From Iodobacter arcticus (GTDB taxonomy: Bacteria; Pseudomonadota; Gammaproteobacteria; Burkholderiales; Chitinibacteraceae), in assembly GCF_042664895.1 (NCBI RefSeq), contig NZ_JBHTBQ010000039.1, forward strand, positions 1 to 64,000: a stretch of 64,000 nt of DNA, in the 5' to 3' direction. Both the position numbers and the translations under genes were made by a program. Below the pieces are notes generated by a model that made no database searches, was not told the DNA's origin, and was given only the letters and a program-made list of their open reading frames with translations. Positions 51,093 to 59,126 of this stretch are shown here, one piece after another (positions within the stretch are counted from its first letter, which is position 1; each line of letters begins with the position of its first letter).

Positions 51093-52481
51093 ATGAAGCA
51101 ACTACATTGGATCGCCAGCCTCTCGCTACTGACTGGCTGCGCGGTAAGCATTCCCAAGCCTTCACCGCAGGATTTAGCGCCCGCCTCTACAGAATGGAGC
51201 GCACCATCACCCAAGCAAACCCAATTATCCATACAAAATAGCTGGGCCAGCTGGCAAGATATAAACCTAAATACTTTACTCGCTCATACGCTCGCCTCCC
51301 ACCCCAGTATGGCGCAAGCCAAGGCCAAAATTAGCGAAGCGCGTGCAGAAGCAGCCGCCATCGGTGCACATCTTTGGCCCAATATTAGCGCCACGGCGGG
51401 CTATAGCCGCGGCAAGAACTCTATGCCCAATGCTGAATCGGCCAAAAATCTTGCCAATGCAGGCCTAGATGCACGTTGGGAAATCGATCTTTGGGGCGGG
51501 ATTGCGGCAGCCAAACAAGGCTTGTACGCCAATCTAAATAGCAATGAAAACGCCTATGAGCTAGCTGCCGCCAGCCTTGCCGCAGAAGTTGCCAATACCT
51601 TAACCGTCTACCGCGCTTGCAAGGGCCAAGAAACCCTCGCTACGCAGATTTTACAATCTCAGATACTCAGCGCCAAATTAATGCACAGCAAACTGGATGT
51701 GGGCCTTGCCAGCATTGTGGATGCGGCCAAGAGCGATCATGAACAAGCCGAAGCCAGCTTTCAAGCCAGCGACATTGCCACTCAATGCGGCGTAACACTT
51801 AAAGCCTTGGTGGCCTTAACGGGGATGAAAGAAGACGCCCTTAAAACCATGCTCGCGCCAGAAGCGGGCATGATGCCTAGCCGCCCTGCGCTATCGATCA
51901 AAAACATTCCTGCCGAGGTGCTCGCCGATCGACCCGATATTAAAAGTGCGGCTTTATTATTAGAAACCATGGCCTCAGAAGTTGCCGTAAAAGAAGTCGC
52001 CCGTTATCCATCGGCCTCCTTGCTCGGCATGATTTGCGTGGGCTGCCAGCTTAGCGATGGGATTAATTTAGACAGCCGCAACTGGTCATTTGGTATCAAT
52101 TTTAATATCCCAATTTTTAATGCGGGGGAGCTGAGCGCGAAACAAGATGCCGCCATGGCCCGCTATCAACAAGCCATCCATAGCTATCAGCAGCAGGCTA
52201 GGCTAGCAGTGCGCGAAGTCGAAGAAAATATGCTGCGTCTAGACGACAGCCAACGCCGCACTCAAGTGTTAGAGCGCCAGCTTTCCCTTGCCCGAGTACA
52301 GCTCAAAGCCAGCCAAGCCCTTTATAAAGTGGGCAGCGCCAGCCAGCTACAAACCGCAGAAATAGAGCGCTATGAGCTATCCGCCCAAAGCCGCCTGCTC
52401 ACCCTGCAAAGAGAACAAAGCGCCAACTGGATTGCGCTTTACAAAGCACTTGGCGGCAAAGCGCCGAATATTGCGGAATAA
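51093..52481 (+). CDS. Outer-membrane efflux factor (TolC/NodT type lipoprotein)
   Basis: A 462-residue outer-membrane channel subunit. Start 51093 gives a short lipoprotein signal, KQLHWIASLSLLTGC, with the lipid-modified Cys; an upstream ATG (51066) would spoil it. Two OEP repeats follow: HPSMAQAKAKISEARAEAAAIGAHLWPNISATAGYSRG...; LADRPDIKSAALLLETMASEVAVKEVARYPSASLLG; FNIPIFNAGELSAKQDAAMARYQQAIHSYQQQARLAVREVEENML. First gene of a three-part RND efflux set, an unusual first place for the outer-membrane gene. No TetR-type regulator gene is adjacent. Confidence 0.92.
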   Translation: MKQLHWIASLSLLTGCAVSIPKPSPQDLAPASTEWSAPSPKQTQLSIQNSWASWQDINLNTLLAHTLASHPSMAQAKAKISEARAEAAAIGAHLWPNISATAGYSRGKNSMPNAESAKNLANAGLDARWEIDLWGGIAAAKQGLYANLNSNENAYELAAASLAAEVANTLTVYRACKGQETLATQILQSQILSAKLMHSKLDVGLASIVDAAKSDHEQAEASFQASDIATQCGVTLKALVALTGMKEDALKTMLAPEAGMMPSRPALSIKNIPAEVLADRPDIKSAALLLETMASEVAVKEVARYPSASLLGMICVGCQLSDGINLDSRNWSFGINFNIPIFNAGELSAKQDAAMARYQQAIHSYQQQARLAVREVEENMLRLDDSQRRTQVLERQLSLARVQLKASQALYKVGSASQLQTAEIERYELSAQSRLLTLQREQSANWIALYKALGGKAPNIAE

Positions 52482-52692
52482 AAAGATCTGTAGACACAAA
52501 CCGTAGGGCGTACTCGAAGCTTCGCGTGCGATGCAAAGCATCGTTCAGCGAAGCGCAGTACGCCAGATGCATCGATAAAAACTCAGTCTCTTTCAACATC
52601 GTCATATTTACATAAACGCAATAGCTTAAATGGCGCACTGCGCGCTCTGAGCGACTAAAAACCGTCGCACGCTCGCTTCGAGTACGCCCTAC
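52482..52692. repeat. Family A single arm and long family E inverted repeat
   Basis: AAAAGATCTGTAGACACAAA (52482-52501), then GTAGGGCGTACTCGAAGCTT (52503-52522) paired with GCTCGCTTCGAGTACGCCCT (52671-52690), with an internal GCGCAGTACGCC / GGCGCACTGCGC pair. It fills the 247-bp spacer between the channel and adaptor genes and could fold into a large stem within the operon mRNA. Confidence 0.8.
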
Positions 52693-52728
52693 ATACATGA
52701 CTGACTGCTACTGACCGGAGCCTCACCC

Positions 52729-53832
52729 ATGCACATCCTCAAGCAACACCCCAAGCTGACCGCGATCTGCGGCTGCCTTTTGCTCTGCGGAGTGATCGCA
52801 CTGATTGCCATGCCCAAAAGCATTGCCAAGGCGGTTGAAACCGCAAAGCCAGCGATGACCGTAACGGTGATTTCTCCAGCCCCGCAAACATGGCCTGTCG
52901 TGATCACCGCCAATGGCAATATCGAAGCCTGGCAGGAATCCTTGATTGGTGCGGAAATTGGCGGCTATGCGCTGGCCGAAGTGCAGGCGCAAATCGGCGA
53001 TGTGGTAAAACGCGGCCAAGTGCTCGCGCAGTTTTCCAGCGACACGCTCAAAATCGAGCTGGCTCAGCAGCAAGCCGCCCTGGCAGAATCAGAATCGGCA
53101 TGGAATGAAGCATCAGACAATGCCGAGCGCATTCGTAAATTAGATAGCAATGGCGCGCTCAGCGGCCAGCAAATCAAGCAATCAGTTTTACAAGAACAAG
53201 CCGCCGCCGCCCGCCTGCAAGCCGCCAAAGCCCGCCTTGCTGCGCAGCAATTACGCATCAAACAAAGCCAAGTCATCGCCCCCGATGATGGGGTGATTTC
53301 AGCCCGCAGCGCCACCGTGGGCGCGGTTGTGCAGCCGGGGCAGGAGCTGTTTAGATTAGTCCGGCAAAGCCGCCTAGAATGGCGCGCCGAAGTCAGCGCC
53401 CTAGACGCAGCCCGCATCAAAAGCGGCCAACAAGTCAGCATCACCCTGCCCAATGGCCAATCAGTGAGTGGCAAAGTGCGCAAAGCCGCCCCCACCGTCG
53501 ACGCCCGCACACGCAATTTGCTGGTGTACGTGGATCTGCAAAATACCTCACTCGATACCGCCAAGCCCGGCATGTTTGCCAAAGGCGCATTACAAACCGG
53601 CCAAGGCGATGTGCTCACCCTGCCTGGCAACAGCATCGTGATGCGCGACGGCTTTGCCCATGTATTTGTGCTGGGCGAAGGTAATAAAGTCAAAATACAG
53701 CGCGTCACATTAGGCCGGCAAGATAGCCAAAACGTAGCCGTCAACGGCATCAGCAAAGACGCAAAAATCATCGCCAGCGGCGCAGGATTTTTAGCCGATG
53801 GCGATGTGGTAAAAGTGGTGGCTGCCAAATAA
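52729..53832 (+). CDS. RND efflux periplasmic adaptor subunit
   Basis: A 367-residue membrane-fusion protein. N-terminal membrane anchor (AICGCLLLCGVIALIAMPKSIA), lipoyl half-motifs (NIEAWQESLIGAEIGGYALAEVQAQIGDVVKRGQVLAQFSS and SQVIAPDDGVISARSATVGAVVQPGQELFRLVRQ) around an alanine-rich coiled-coil hairpin (~105-185), then beta-barrel and membrane-proximal domains (PGMFAKGALQTG; VFVLGEGNKVKIQRVTLGRQD). It links the pump at 53930 to the channel at 51093. Confidence 0.93.
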   Translation: MHILKQHPKLTAICGCLLLCGVIALIAMPKSIAKAVETAKPAMTVTVISPAPQTWPVVITANGNIEAWQESLIGAEIGGYALAEVQAQIGDVVKRGQVLAQFSSDTLKIELAQQQAALAESESAWNEASDNAERIRKLDSNGALSGQQIKQSVLQEQAAAARLQAAKARLAAQQLRIKQSQVIAPDDGVISARSATVGAVVQPGQELFRLVRQSRLEWRAEVSALDAARIKSGQQVSITLPNGQSVSGKVRKAAPTVDARTRNLLVYVDLQNTSLDTAKPGMFAKGALQTGQGDVLTLPGNSIVMRDGFAHVFVLGEGNKVKIQRVTLGRQDSQNVAVNGISKDAKIIASGAGFLADGDVVKVVAAK

Positions 53833-53838
53833 GAAAAC

Positions 53839-53908
53839 GTAGGGCGGGTGAAACCCACCGGACTTTGCCATGGAATGATAGGAAAACGGCGGGTTTCACC
53901 CGCCCTAC
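53839..53908. repeat. Family C hairpin repeat
   Basis: GTAGGGCGGGTGAAACCCACC ... GGCGGGTTTCACCCGCCCTAC between the adaptor stop and the pump start, within the presumed operon. Confidence 0.85.
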
Positions 53909-53929
53909 AAAAGCCCTTAAGGATAAGTA

Positions 53930-56900
53930 ATGAATTTTTCTGCTTGGTCGATCAGAAACCCCATCCCGGCCATTATGTTATTTGTCTTGCTGTCTCTGGC
54001 CGGTGTGCTGTCTTTTCAGAGCATGAAGGTGCAAGACTTCCCGGATATTGAGCTGCCAATGGTCACGGTAACAGCCGTTCAGCCAGGAGCCGCCCCGGCT
54101 CAGCTGGAAAGCGAAGTCGCCAGAAAGCTTGAAAATTCTGTCTCGGCCTTGCAAGGGGTAAAGCACGTTTACAGCAAGATTCAAGACGGTAGCGTGATGC
54201 TGACGGTTGAATTTGTGCTGGAAAAACCCGTCAACGAAGCGGTAGACGATGTACGCAATGCGGTGAGTGCCGTCCGTGGTGATCTACCTAGCGATCTAAA
54301 AGACCCCATCATTGGCAAGGTGGAATTCTCTAGCGTGCCGTTTTTGGTTTTCACGGTAGGCTCCAACGCGCTGAATGAGGAGCAACTTTCTTGGCTGGTC
54401 GATAACAAAATCAGTAAGGAAGTTCGAGCGGTGTCTGGCGTGGGTAAGTTTGCCCGTGTAGGTGGGATTAACCGTGAAGTACGGGTAGAAATCGATCCGG
54501 CACGCCTTGCCGCCTTGGGGGTGAGCGCCGCCGATGTATCCCGTAGCCTTGCCCAAACCCAGCGTGATTCATCGGGTGGCCGTAGTGATTTAATCGGTAG
54601 CGAGCAAGCGATTCGCACCATCTCTACCGTGCAAAGCGCGAGCGAGCTAGGCCAGATGACGCTGCCGCTAAACGATGGGCGCAGCATTCGCCTCGATCAA
54701 GTCGCCACCATTAGCGACACTACAGCCGAACGCCGCTCGATTGCCCTACTGGATGGCAAGCCGGTGGTGGGCTTTGAAATCAGCCGTTCACGCGGCGCGA
54801 GTGAAATTGAAGTTGCCGCAGGCATCCAAGCTGCGCTGGAAAAAATCAAGGCCGCCAACGCGGGGCTCACCATCACCACCGCCTACGATATGGCCGAGCC
54901 GGTACAAGAATCCTTCGATGGATCGATGACGCTGCTATGGGAAGGCGCCCTGCTGGCGGTGCTGGTGGTGTGGTGGTTTTTGCGCGATTGGCGCGCCACC
55001 TTGGTGTCTGCCGCCGCCTTGCCGCTGTCTATCTTGCCGGCTTTTATTGGCATGGCTTATTTAGGCTTCAGCTTAAATACCGTGACGCTGCTTTCCTTAG
55101 CGCTGGTGGTCGGGATTTTGGTCGATGACGCGATTGTAGAAATCGAAAACATCGTCCGCCATTTACGCATGGGCAAATCGCCCTATCAGGCGGCGATGGA
55201 AGCCGCAGACGAGATTGGCCTTGCCGTGGTGGCCACCACCTTTGCGCTAATTGCCGTGTTTTTGCCCACCGCATTTATGGCGGGGATTCCAGGCAAATTC
55301 TTTAAGCAATTTGGCTGGACAGCCGCACTGGCCGTGATGGCCTCCCTCATTGTGGCGCGTTTACTTACGCCGATGATGGCAGCTTATATCCTGAAACCCA
55401 TCACCCATGAGCATAAAGAAGGCCGCATTATGCTGGCCTATTTAAAACTGGCGGATTGGTGTTTAAGGCATCGCAAACTCACCACCCTATTCTCCCTGCT
55501 GTTTTTTATTGGCTCGCTGATGCTGGTGCCGCTGCTACCTACCGGCTTTATTCCACCCGATGACCGATCACAAACGCTGGTTAAAATTGAGCTACCGCCA
55601 GGCGCCACGCTGGAAGAAACCAGCAGCGTAGCCGAACGCGCTCGTGTCTTGCTTGGCAGCGAAAAATCCATCACTCGCATCTATACCGCCATCGGCGGCG
55701 GCGGTGCGGGGGCCGATCCCTTTGCGGCAGGCGGCGTGACCGAAGTCAACAAGGCCAATCTGACTTTAACCCTGACTGAACGCACCGAGCGCAATAAAAA
55801 AATTGTGATCGAATCACGTGTGCGTGACTTGCTCAAAGATATTCCAGGCGTGCGCCTGAGCGTGGGCCTTGGTGGATCAGGCGAAAAATTCCAGCTTATT
55901 TTACTGGGCGACGACCCAGCCACTTTGGTCGCCACGGCGCAAAATGTGGAACGCGATATGCGCACCTTGCAAGGCGTGGGGGCGGTTACCTCCAGCGCCA
56001 GCCTAGTGCGGCCCGAAGTCACCATCCGCCCCGATCTAGCCCGAGCGGCCGATTTAGGCGTGAGTATTGCCAGCATCTCGGACACGATTCGCATCTCTAC
56101 CGTTGGTGATTTTGATACCCAAGTCGCTAAGCTTAATCTGCCCGAGCGGCAAATCCCCATCGTGGTGCGCCTGCCCGACAGCACGCGCAAAGATTTGGAG
56201 CAAATCAAGCAGCTAAAAGTGCCGAGTAAACATGGCGACGTGATGCTGGGCGAGGTTGCTAGTGTTGAATTGTCTTCTGGCCCTAGCCAAATTGATCGCT
56301 ACGACCGAGCCAGAGATGTGATTTTTGATATCGAACTCAATGGCCGCTCGCTAGGTGAAGTGAGCGCGGAAGTCGATCAATTACCTAGCCTGCTGCAATT
56401 ACCCAAGGGCGTAGAGCGTGCCGCCTTTGGCGATGCAGAAGAAATGAAAAAACTCTTCGCCAGCTTTGGGATTGCCATGCTGACCGGCGTGTTGTGCATT
56501 TACATGGTGCTGGTGCTGCTGTTTAAAGACTTTATGCAGCCCGTCACCATTCTGGCCGCCCTGCCTTTATCCATCGGCGGCGCATTTTTGGCGCTACTCA
56601 TCGCCCAAAGCTCATTCTCTATGCCCACGTTAATCGGCCTGATTATGCTGATGGGCATCGCCACCAAAAACTCCATTTTGCTAGTCGAATACGCCATTGT
56701 CGCCCGCAGGGAAGGCATGAGCCGCTTTGACGCGCTGATGGACGCCGGCCTAAAACGCGCCCGCCCCATCGTGATGACCACCATCGCCATGGGCGCAGGC
56801 ATGTTGCCGATTGCACTGGGTATCGGCATCGACCCAAGCTTTAGATCGCCGATGGCCATTGCCGTAATCGGCGGCCTGATCACCTCTACCCTGCTTAGCC

Positions 56901-57001
56901 TCTTAGTCGTGCCAGTGGTATTTACCTTTGTGGATGATTTTGTGCAGTGGCTTAGCAAGCATAGGAAAGGCAAGGTAGGAGCGAGCTCGGCAAAAAGCTA
57001 A
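53930..57001 (+). CDS. RND efflux pump inner-membrane subunit
   Basis: A 1023-residue AcrB-type (HAE1-like) proton-driven pump with 12 membrane helices in two halves. First helix WSIRNPIPAIMLFVLLSLAGVLSF; porter domain motifs DFPDIELPMVTVTAVQPGAAPAQLESEVARKLE and GVGKFARVGGINREVRVEIDP; proton-relay aspartates in ALVVGILVDDAIVEIENIVRHL; second half TGFIPPDDRSQTLVKIELPPGATLEET, FASFGIAMLTGVLCIYMVLVLLFKDF, LIGLIMLMGIATKNSILLVEYAI, RPIVMTTIAMGAGMLP. Substrates are unknown; the family exports drugs, dyes or solvents. Confidence 0.94.
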   Translation: MNFSAWSIRNPIPAIMLFVLLSLAGVLSFQSMKVQDFPDIELPMVTVTAVQPGAAPAQLESEVARKLENSVSALQGVKHVYSKIQDGSVMLTVEFVLEKPVNEAVDDVRNAVSAVRGDLPSDLKDPIIGKVEFSSVPFLVFTVGSNALNEEQLSWLVDNKISKEVRAVSGVGKFARVGGINREVRVEIDPARLAALGVSAADVSRSLAQTQRDSSGGRSDLIGSEQAIRTISTVQSASELGQMTLPLNDGRSIRLDQVATISDTTAERRSIALLDGKPVVGFEISRSRGASEIEVAAGIQAALEKIKAANAGLTITTAYDMAEPVQESFDGSMTLLWEGALLAVLVVWWFLRDWRATLVSAAALPLSILPAFIGMAYLGFSLNTVTLLSLALVVGILVDDAIVEIENIVRHLRMGKSPYQAAMEAADEIGLAVVATTFALIAVFLPTAFMAGIPGKFFKQFGWTAALAVMASLIVARLLTPMMAAYILKPITHEHKEGRIMLAYLKLADWCLRHRKLTTLFSLLFFIGSLMLVPLLPTGFIPPDDRSQTLVKIELPPGATLEETSSVAERARVLLGSEKSITRIYTAIGGGGAGADPFAAGGVTEVNKANLTLTLTERTERNKKIVIESRVRDLLKDIPGVRLSVGLGGSGEKFQLILLGDDPATLVATAQNVERDMRTLQGVGAVTSSASLVRPEVTIRPDLARAADLGVSIASISDTIRISTVGDFDTQVAKLNLPERQIPIVVRLPDSTRKDLEQIKQLKVPSKHGDVMLGEVASVELSSGPSQIDRYDRARDVIFDIELNGRSLGEVSAEVDQLPSLLQLPKGVERAAFGDAEEMKKLFASFGIAMLTGVLCIYMVLVLLFKDFMQPVTILAALPLSIGGAFLALLIAQSSFSMPTLIGLIMLMGIATKNSILLVEYAIVARREGMSRFDALMDAGLKRARPIVMTTIAMGAGMLPIALGIGIDPSFRSPMAIAVIGGLITSTLLSLLVVPVVFTFVDDFVQWLSKHRKGKVGASSAKS

Positions 57002-57017
57002 GTCCAGCCAGCAGCCC

Positions 57018-57110
57018 ATGTCGGGTTACGCGATAAAACTGCTAACCCGACCTACGGAGCTACGGGACGTCGTATTTGTAGGTCGTGGTTAGCGAAGCGT
57101 AACCCGACAT
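57018..57110. repeat. Inverted repeat of the GTCGGGTTACGC type
   Basis: TGTCGGGTTACGCG (57019-57032) with an AACCCGACCTAC arm, then TGTAGGTCGTGGTTAGCG and CGTAACCCGACATGC (57095-57109) as the outer inverted partner. A half-site (GCTAACCCGAGCTACGAA) is at 47265-47282. It fills the pump-flavodoxin spacer. Confidence 0.7.
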
Positions 57111-57162
57111 GCACTGCCACTCCATCAAACCTAAACTCTGGAAAATCACTAGGTTCAAATCC

Positions 57163-57741
57163 ATGCCATCCATCGTCATCATTTACCATTCTGCAAGCGG
57201 CACCACGGCTCAATTGGCTGAAGCCATTTTTGCTGGCGCTCAGGAACTCGCCACGCCATCGATTTACCGCATCAGCGGGGCAGAAATCATTGCCGGGCGT
57301 TTTATTGACGAAGCCATCTGGGCGCAGCTCGACCAAGCAGATGCGATTATATTTGGCAGCCCCACCTATATGGGCGGGCCTTCGGCGCAATTTAAAGCGT
57401 TTGCCGATGCCTCGGGGGAACGTTGGAGCCAGCGCACTTGGGCGAATAAAATCGCTGCCGGTTTTACCATTGGCACGCTAGCCAACAGCGATCAATCAAG
57501 CACTCTGCTCTATTTTAGTGTGCTCGCCTCCCAACACGGCATGCTCTGGTGTGGCTTAGATATTCCAGGCGGCTATGATGAGCAAGGCCGCAATCGGCTG
57601 GGGACTCAGCTAGGCATAGCCGCACAAAGCAGCGATGGACAAGTTAATCCCATCGATTTAATGACAGCGCATTATTTGGGTAAACGAGTCGCGCAAATTG
57701 CCTTAAAAATGAGCCACCCATCAAGCAAGGACACCCCATGA
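57163..57741 (+). CDS. Flavodoxin-fold NAD(P)H oxidoreductase (WrbA-like)
   Basis: A 192-residue flavodoxin-family protein. FMN phosphate loop IIYHSASGTTAQLAEAI, then the GSPTYMGGPSAQFKAFAD segment and a GF(T)IGTLANSDQSSTLLYFSVLASQHGMLWCGL core typical of NAD(P)H:quinone reductase-like flavoproteins. Start 57163 (MPSIVII) is where the fold begins; the frame upstream to 57109 includes repeat. The 3' end overlaps the next gene by 4 bp (ATGA). Confidence 0.88.
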   Translation: MPSIVIIYHSASGTTAQLAEAIFAGAQELATPSIYRISGAEIIAGRFIDEAIWAQLDQADAIIFGSPTYMGGPSAQFKAFADASGERWSQRTWANKIAAGFTIGTLANSDQSSTLLYFSVLASQHGMLWCGLDIPGGYDEQGRNRLGTQLGIAAQSSDGQVNPIDLMTAHYLGKRVAQIALKMSHPSSKDTP

Positions 57742-57992
57742 AATACATCGCCCTGCGCGTTCGCACCGCCATGCTGGTGCACGGCTACACCGCCGAGAAT
57801 CAAGAAATCGTCGAAGAATTCCATGACGAGCCTTTCTTAGAAAAACTGATCGCCATCGAGCGCATTCAATCCGTTACCGAAAAGTATCTACTGGTCAGCT
57901 CATCGCATGGCCGGGTGATGTATTGGGAATATGAAGGCGATCTGGATTCGATTGCGCAAAGGCTGAATGCGGCGGGATTGCTCATTGCCTGA
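57738..57992 (+). CDS. Hypothetical protein
   Basis: An 84-residue predicted cytosolic protein not recognised by me: MKYIALRVRTAMLVHGYTAE..., FHDEPFLEKLIAIERIQSVTEKYLLVSSSHGRVMYWEYEGDLDSIAQRLNAAGLLIA. Compact alpha/beta composition with no signal peptide. Coupled to the flavodoxin gene by an ATGA overlap, and its end overlaps the next GNAT gene by 26 bp, so all three are probably translated from one mRNA. Confidence 0.75.
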   Translation: MKYIALRVRTAMLVHGYTAENQEIVEEFHDEPFLEKLIAIERIQSVTEKYLLVSSSHGRVMYWEYEGDLDSIAQRLNAAGLLIA

Positions 57993-58536
57993 TCGTACTC
58001 ACTCCCCCTTTCCCATCATTCAAACCCCACGCTTAACCCTAAGAGAGCTTGTTGCAGGCGACGCGCCCGCGATCTTTGCCATTCATGGTGATGCAGAAGC
58101 CATGCGCTGGTTTGGCTGTGATGTCATGGTCGATCCGGCTGCAGCAAGCCAGCTAATCGAGATTTTTACCCACTGGCGCAGCATGCCCAATCCCGGCACG
58201 CGCTGGGGAATTGAATATCAGGGGGAAATCATCGGCAGTTGCGGGCTATTTAAATGGGATAAAAATGGCAAACATTGCCATATCGGCTACGAGCTAGCGC
58301 AGGGCCATTGGGGGCAAGGCTTGATGCGCGAAGTTTTGCTGGCGATCTTGGCTTGGGGCTTTGAGCATATGGCGCTTAATCGTATTCAGGCTCAGGTGCA
58401 TCCACAAAATATGGCGTCGATTAAATCACTGGTGTCGCTTGGTTTTGTACAAGAAGGCTGCTTTAGGGAGGCTGGGTTTTGGCATGGGCAGCACCATGAT
58501 TTATTGCAATATGCGCTACTTAAAAGGGATTGGTAA
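57967..58536 (+). CDS. GNAT-family N-acetyltransferase (RimJ/RimL type)
   Basis: A 189-residue acetyltransferase. IIQTPRLTLRELVAGDAPAIFAIHGDAEAMRWFG at the N-terminus, GSCGLFKWDKNGKHCHIGYELAQGHWGQGLMREVLLAILAWGFEHMALNRIQAQVHPQNMASIKSLVSLGFVQEGCFREAGFW with the Q/R-x-x-G-x-A/G acetyl-CoA motif written as GQGLMREV. RimL-like enzymes acetylate ribosomal N-termini or small amines; the target is unknown. The start at 57967 overlaps the preceding gene by 26 bp. Confidence 0.88.
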   Translation: MRRDCSLPDRTHSPFPIIQTPRLTLRELVAGDAPAIFAIHGDAEAMRWFGCDVMVDPAAASQLIEIFTHWRSMPNPGTRWGIEYQGEIIGSCGLFKWDKNGKHCHIGYELAQGHWGQGLMREVLLAILAWGFEHMALNRIQAQVHPQNMASIKSLVSLGFVQEGCFREAGFWHGQHHDLLQYALLKRDW

Positions 58537-58538
58537 AT

Positions 58539-59126
58539 ATGAGAACGCTCAAGACGGCTGCATTAATTTTAGAGCCACAAACTGCCGAACATGCAGAGGC
58601 GATGTTTGTCGTTTTGAGGGATCCAGCCATTTATGAATTTGAAAACGCGCCACCCGTATCCGCAGATTGGCTACATGCGCGCTTTCTCAGGCTAGAAGCG
58701 AGAGCTTCCCCAGATGGCGCTGAGCAATGGCTTAATTGGGTGATCCGGCTAACAGCATCCCAACAATTAGCAGGCTATGTACAGGCTACCATCACCGATC
58801 AGCACGCCCTGATTGCTTATGAATTATCGAGTGCACATTGGGGCAAAGGCATTGCACGAGCCGCAGTCAGCGCCGTATTGCAAGAGTTAGCTCAACACTA
58901 TGGCATCAAGCAATATTTTGCGATTTTGAAACGGCACAATATTCGCTCTAAAAAGCTACTCGATAGGCTGGGCTTTGTGCAGGCATCTGCGACTGAATTA
59001 CTGATGCTCAATCCTGATGCCGATGAAAACGCCATGTTTCGCAAGACTTATGAAAGCGGCCCAGATTGGCCTGATCCGCACCACCCTTCCGGCCATTCTT
59101 CTAAAGGTGCAGGACGCCCAAAGTAA
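58539..59126 (+). CDS. GNAT-family N-acetyltransferase
   Basis: A 195-residue acetyltransferase of the same superfamily but a different branch: LILEPQTAEHAEAMFVVLRDPAIYEFENAPPVS, AYELSSAHWGKGIARAAVSAVLQEL (acetyl-CoA loop), YGIKQYFAILKRHNIRSKKLLDRLGFV. It begins at ATG 58539, 2 bp after the previous stop, hence in one operon. Its last ~79 bp overlap the 3' end of the convergent EAL gene; the extra C-terminal tail (PDWPDPHHPSGHSSKGAGRPK) is encoded in that overlap. Confidence 0.85.
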   Translation: MRTLKTAALILEPQTAEHAEAMFVVLRDPAIYEFENAPPVSADWLHARFLRLEARASPDGAEQWLNWVIRLTASQQLAGYVQATITDQHALIAYELSSAHWGKGIARAAVSAVLQELAQHYGIKQYFAILKRHNIRSKKLLDRLGFVQASATELLMLNPDADENAMFRKTYESGPDWPDPHHPSGHSSKGAGRPK

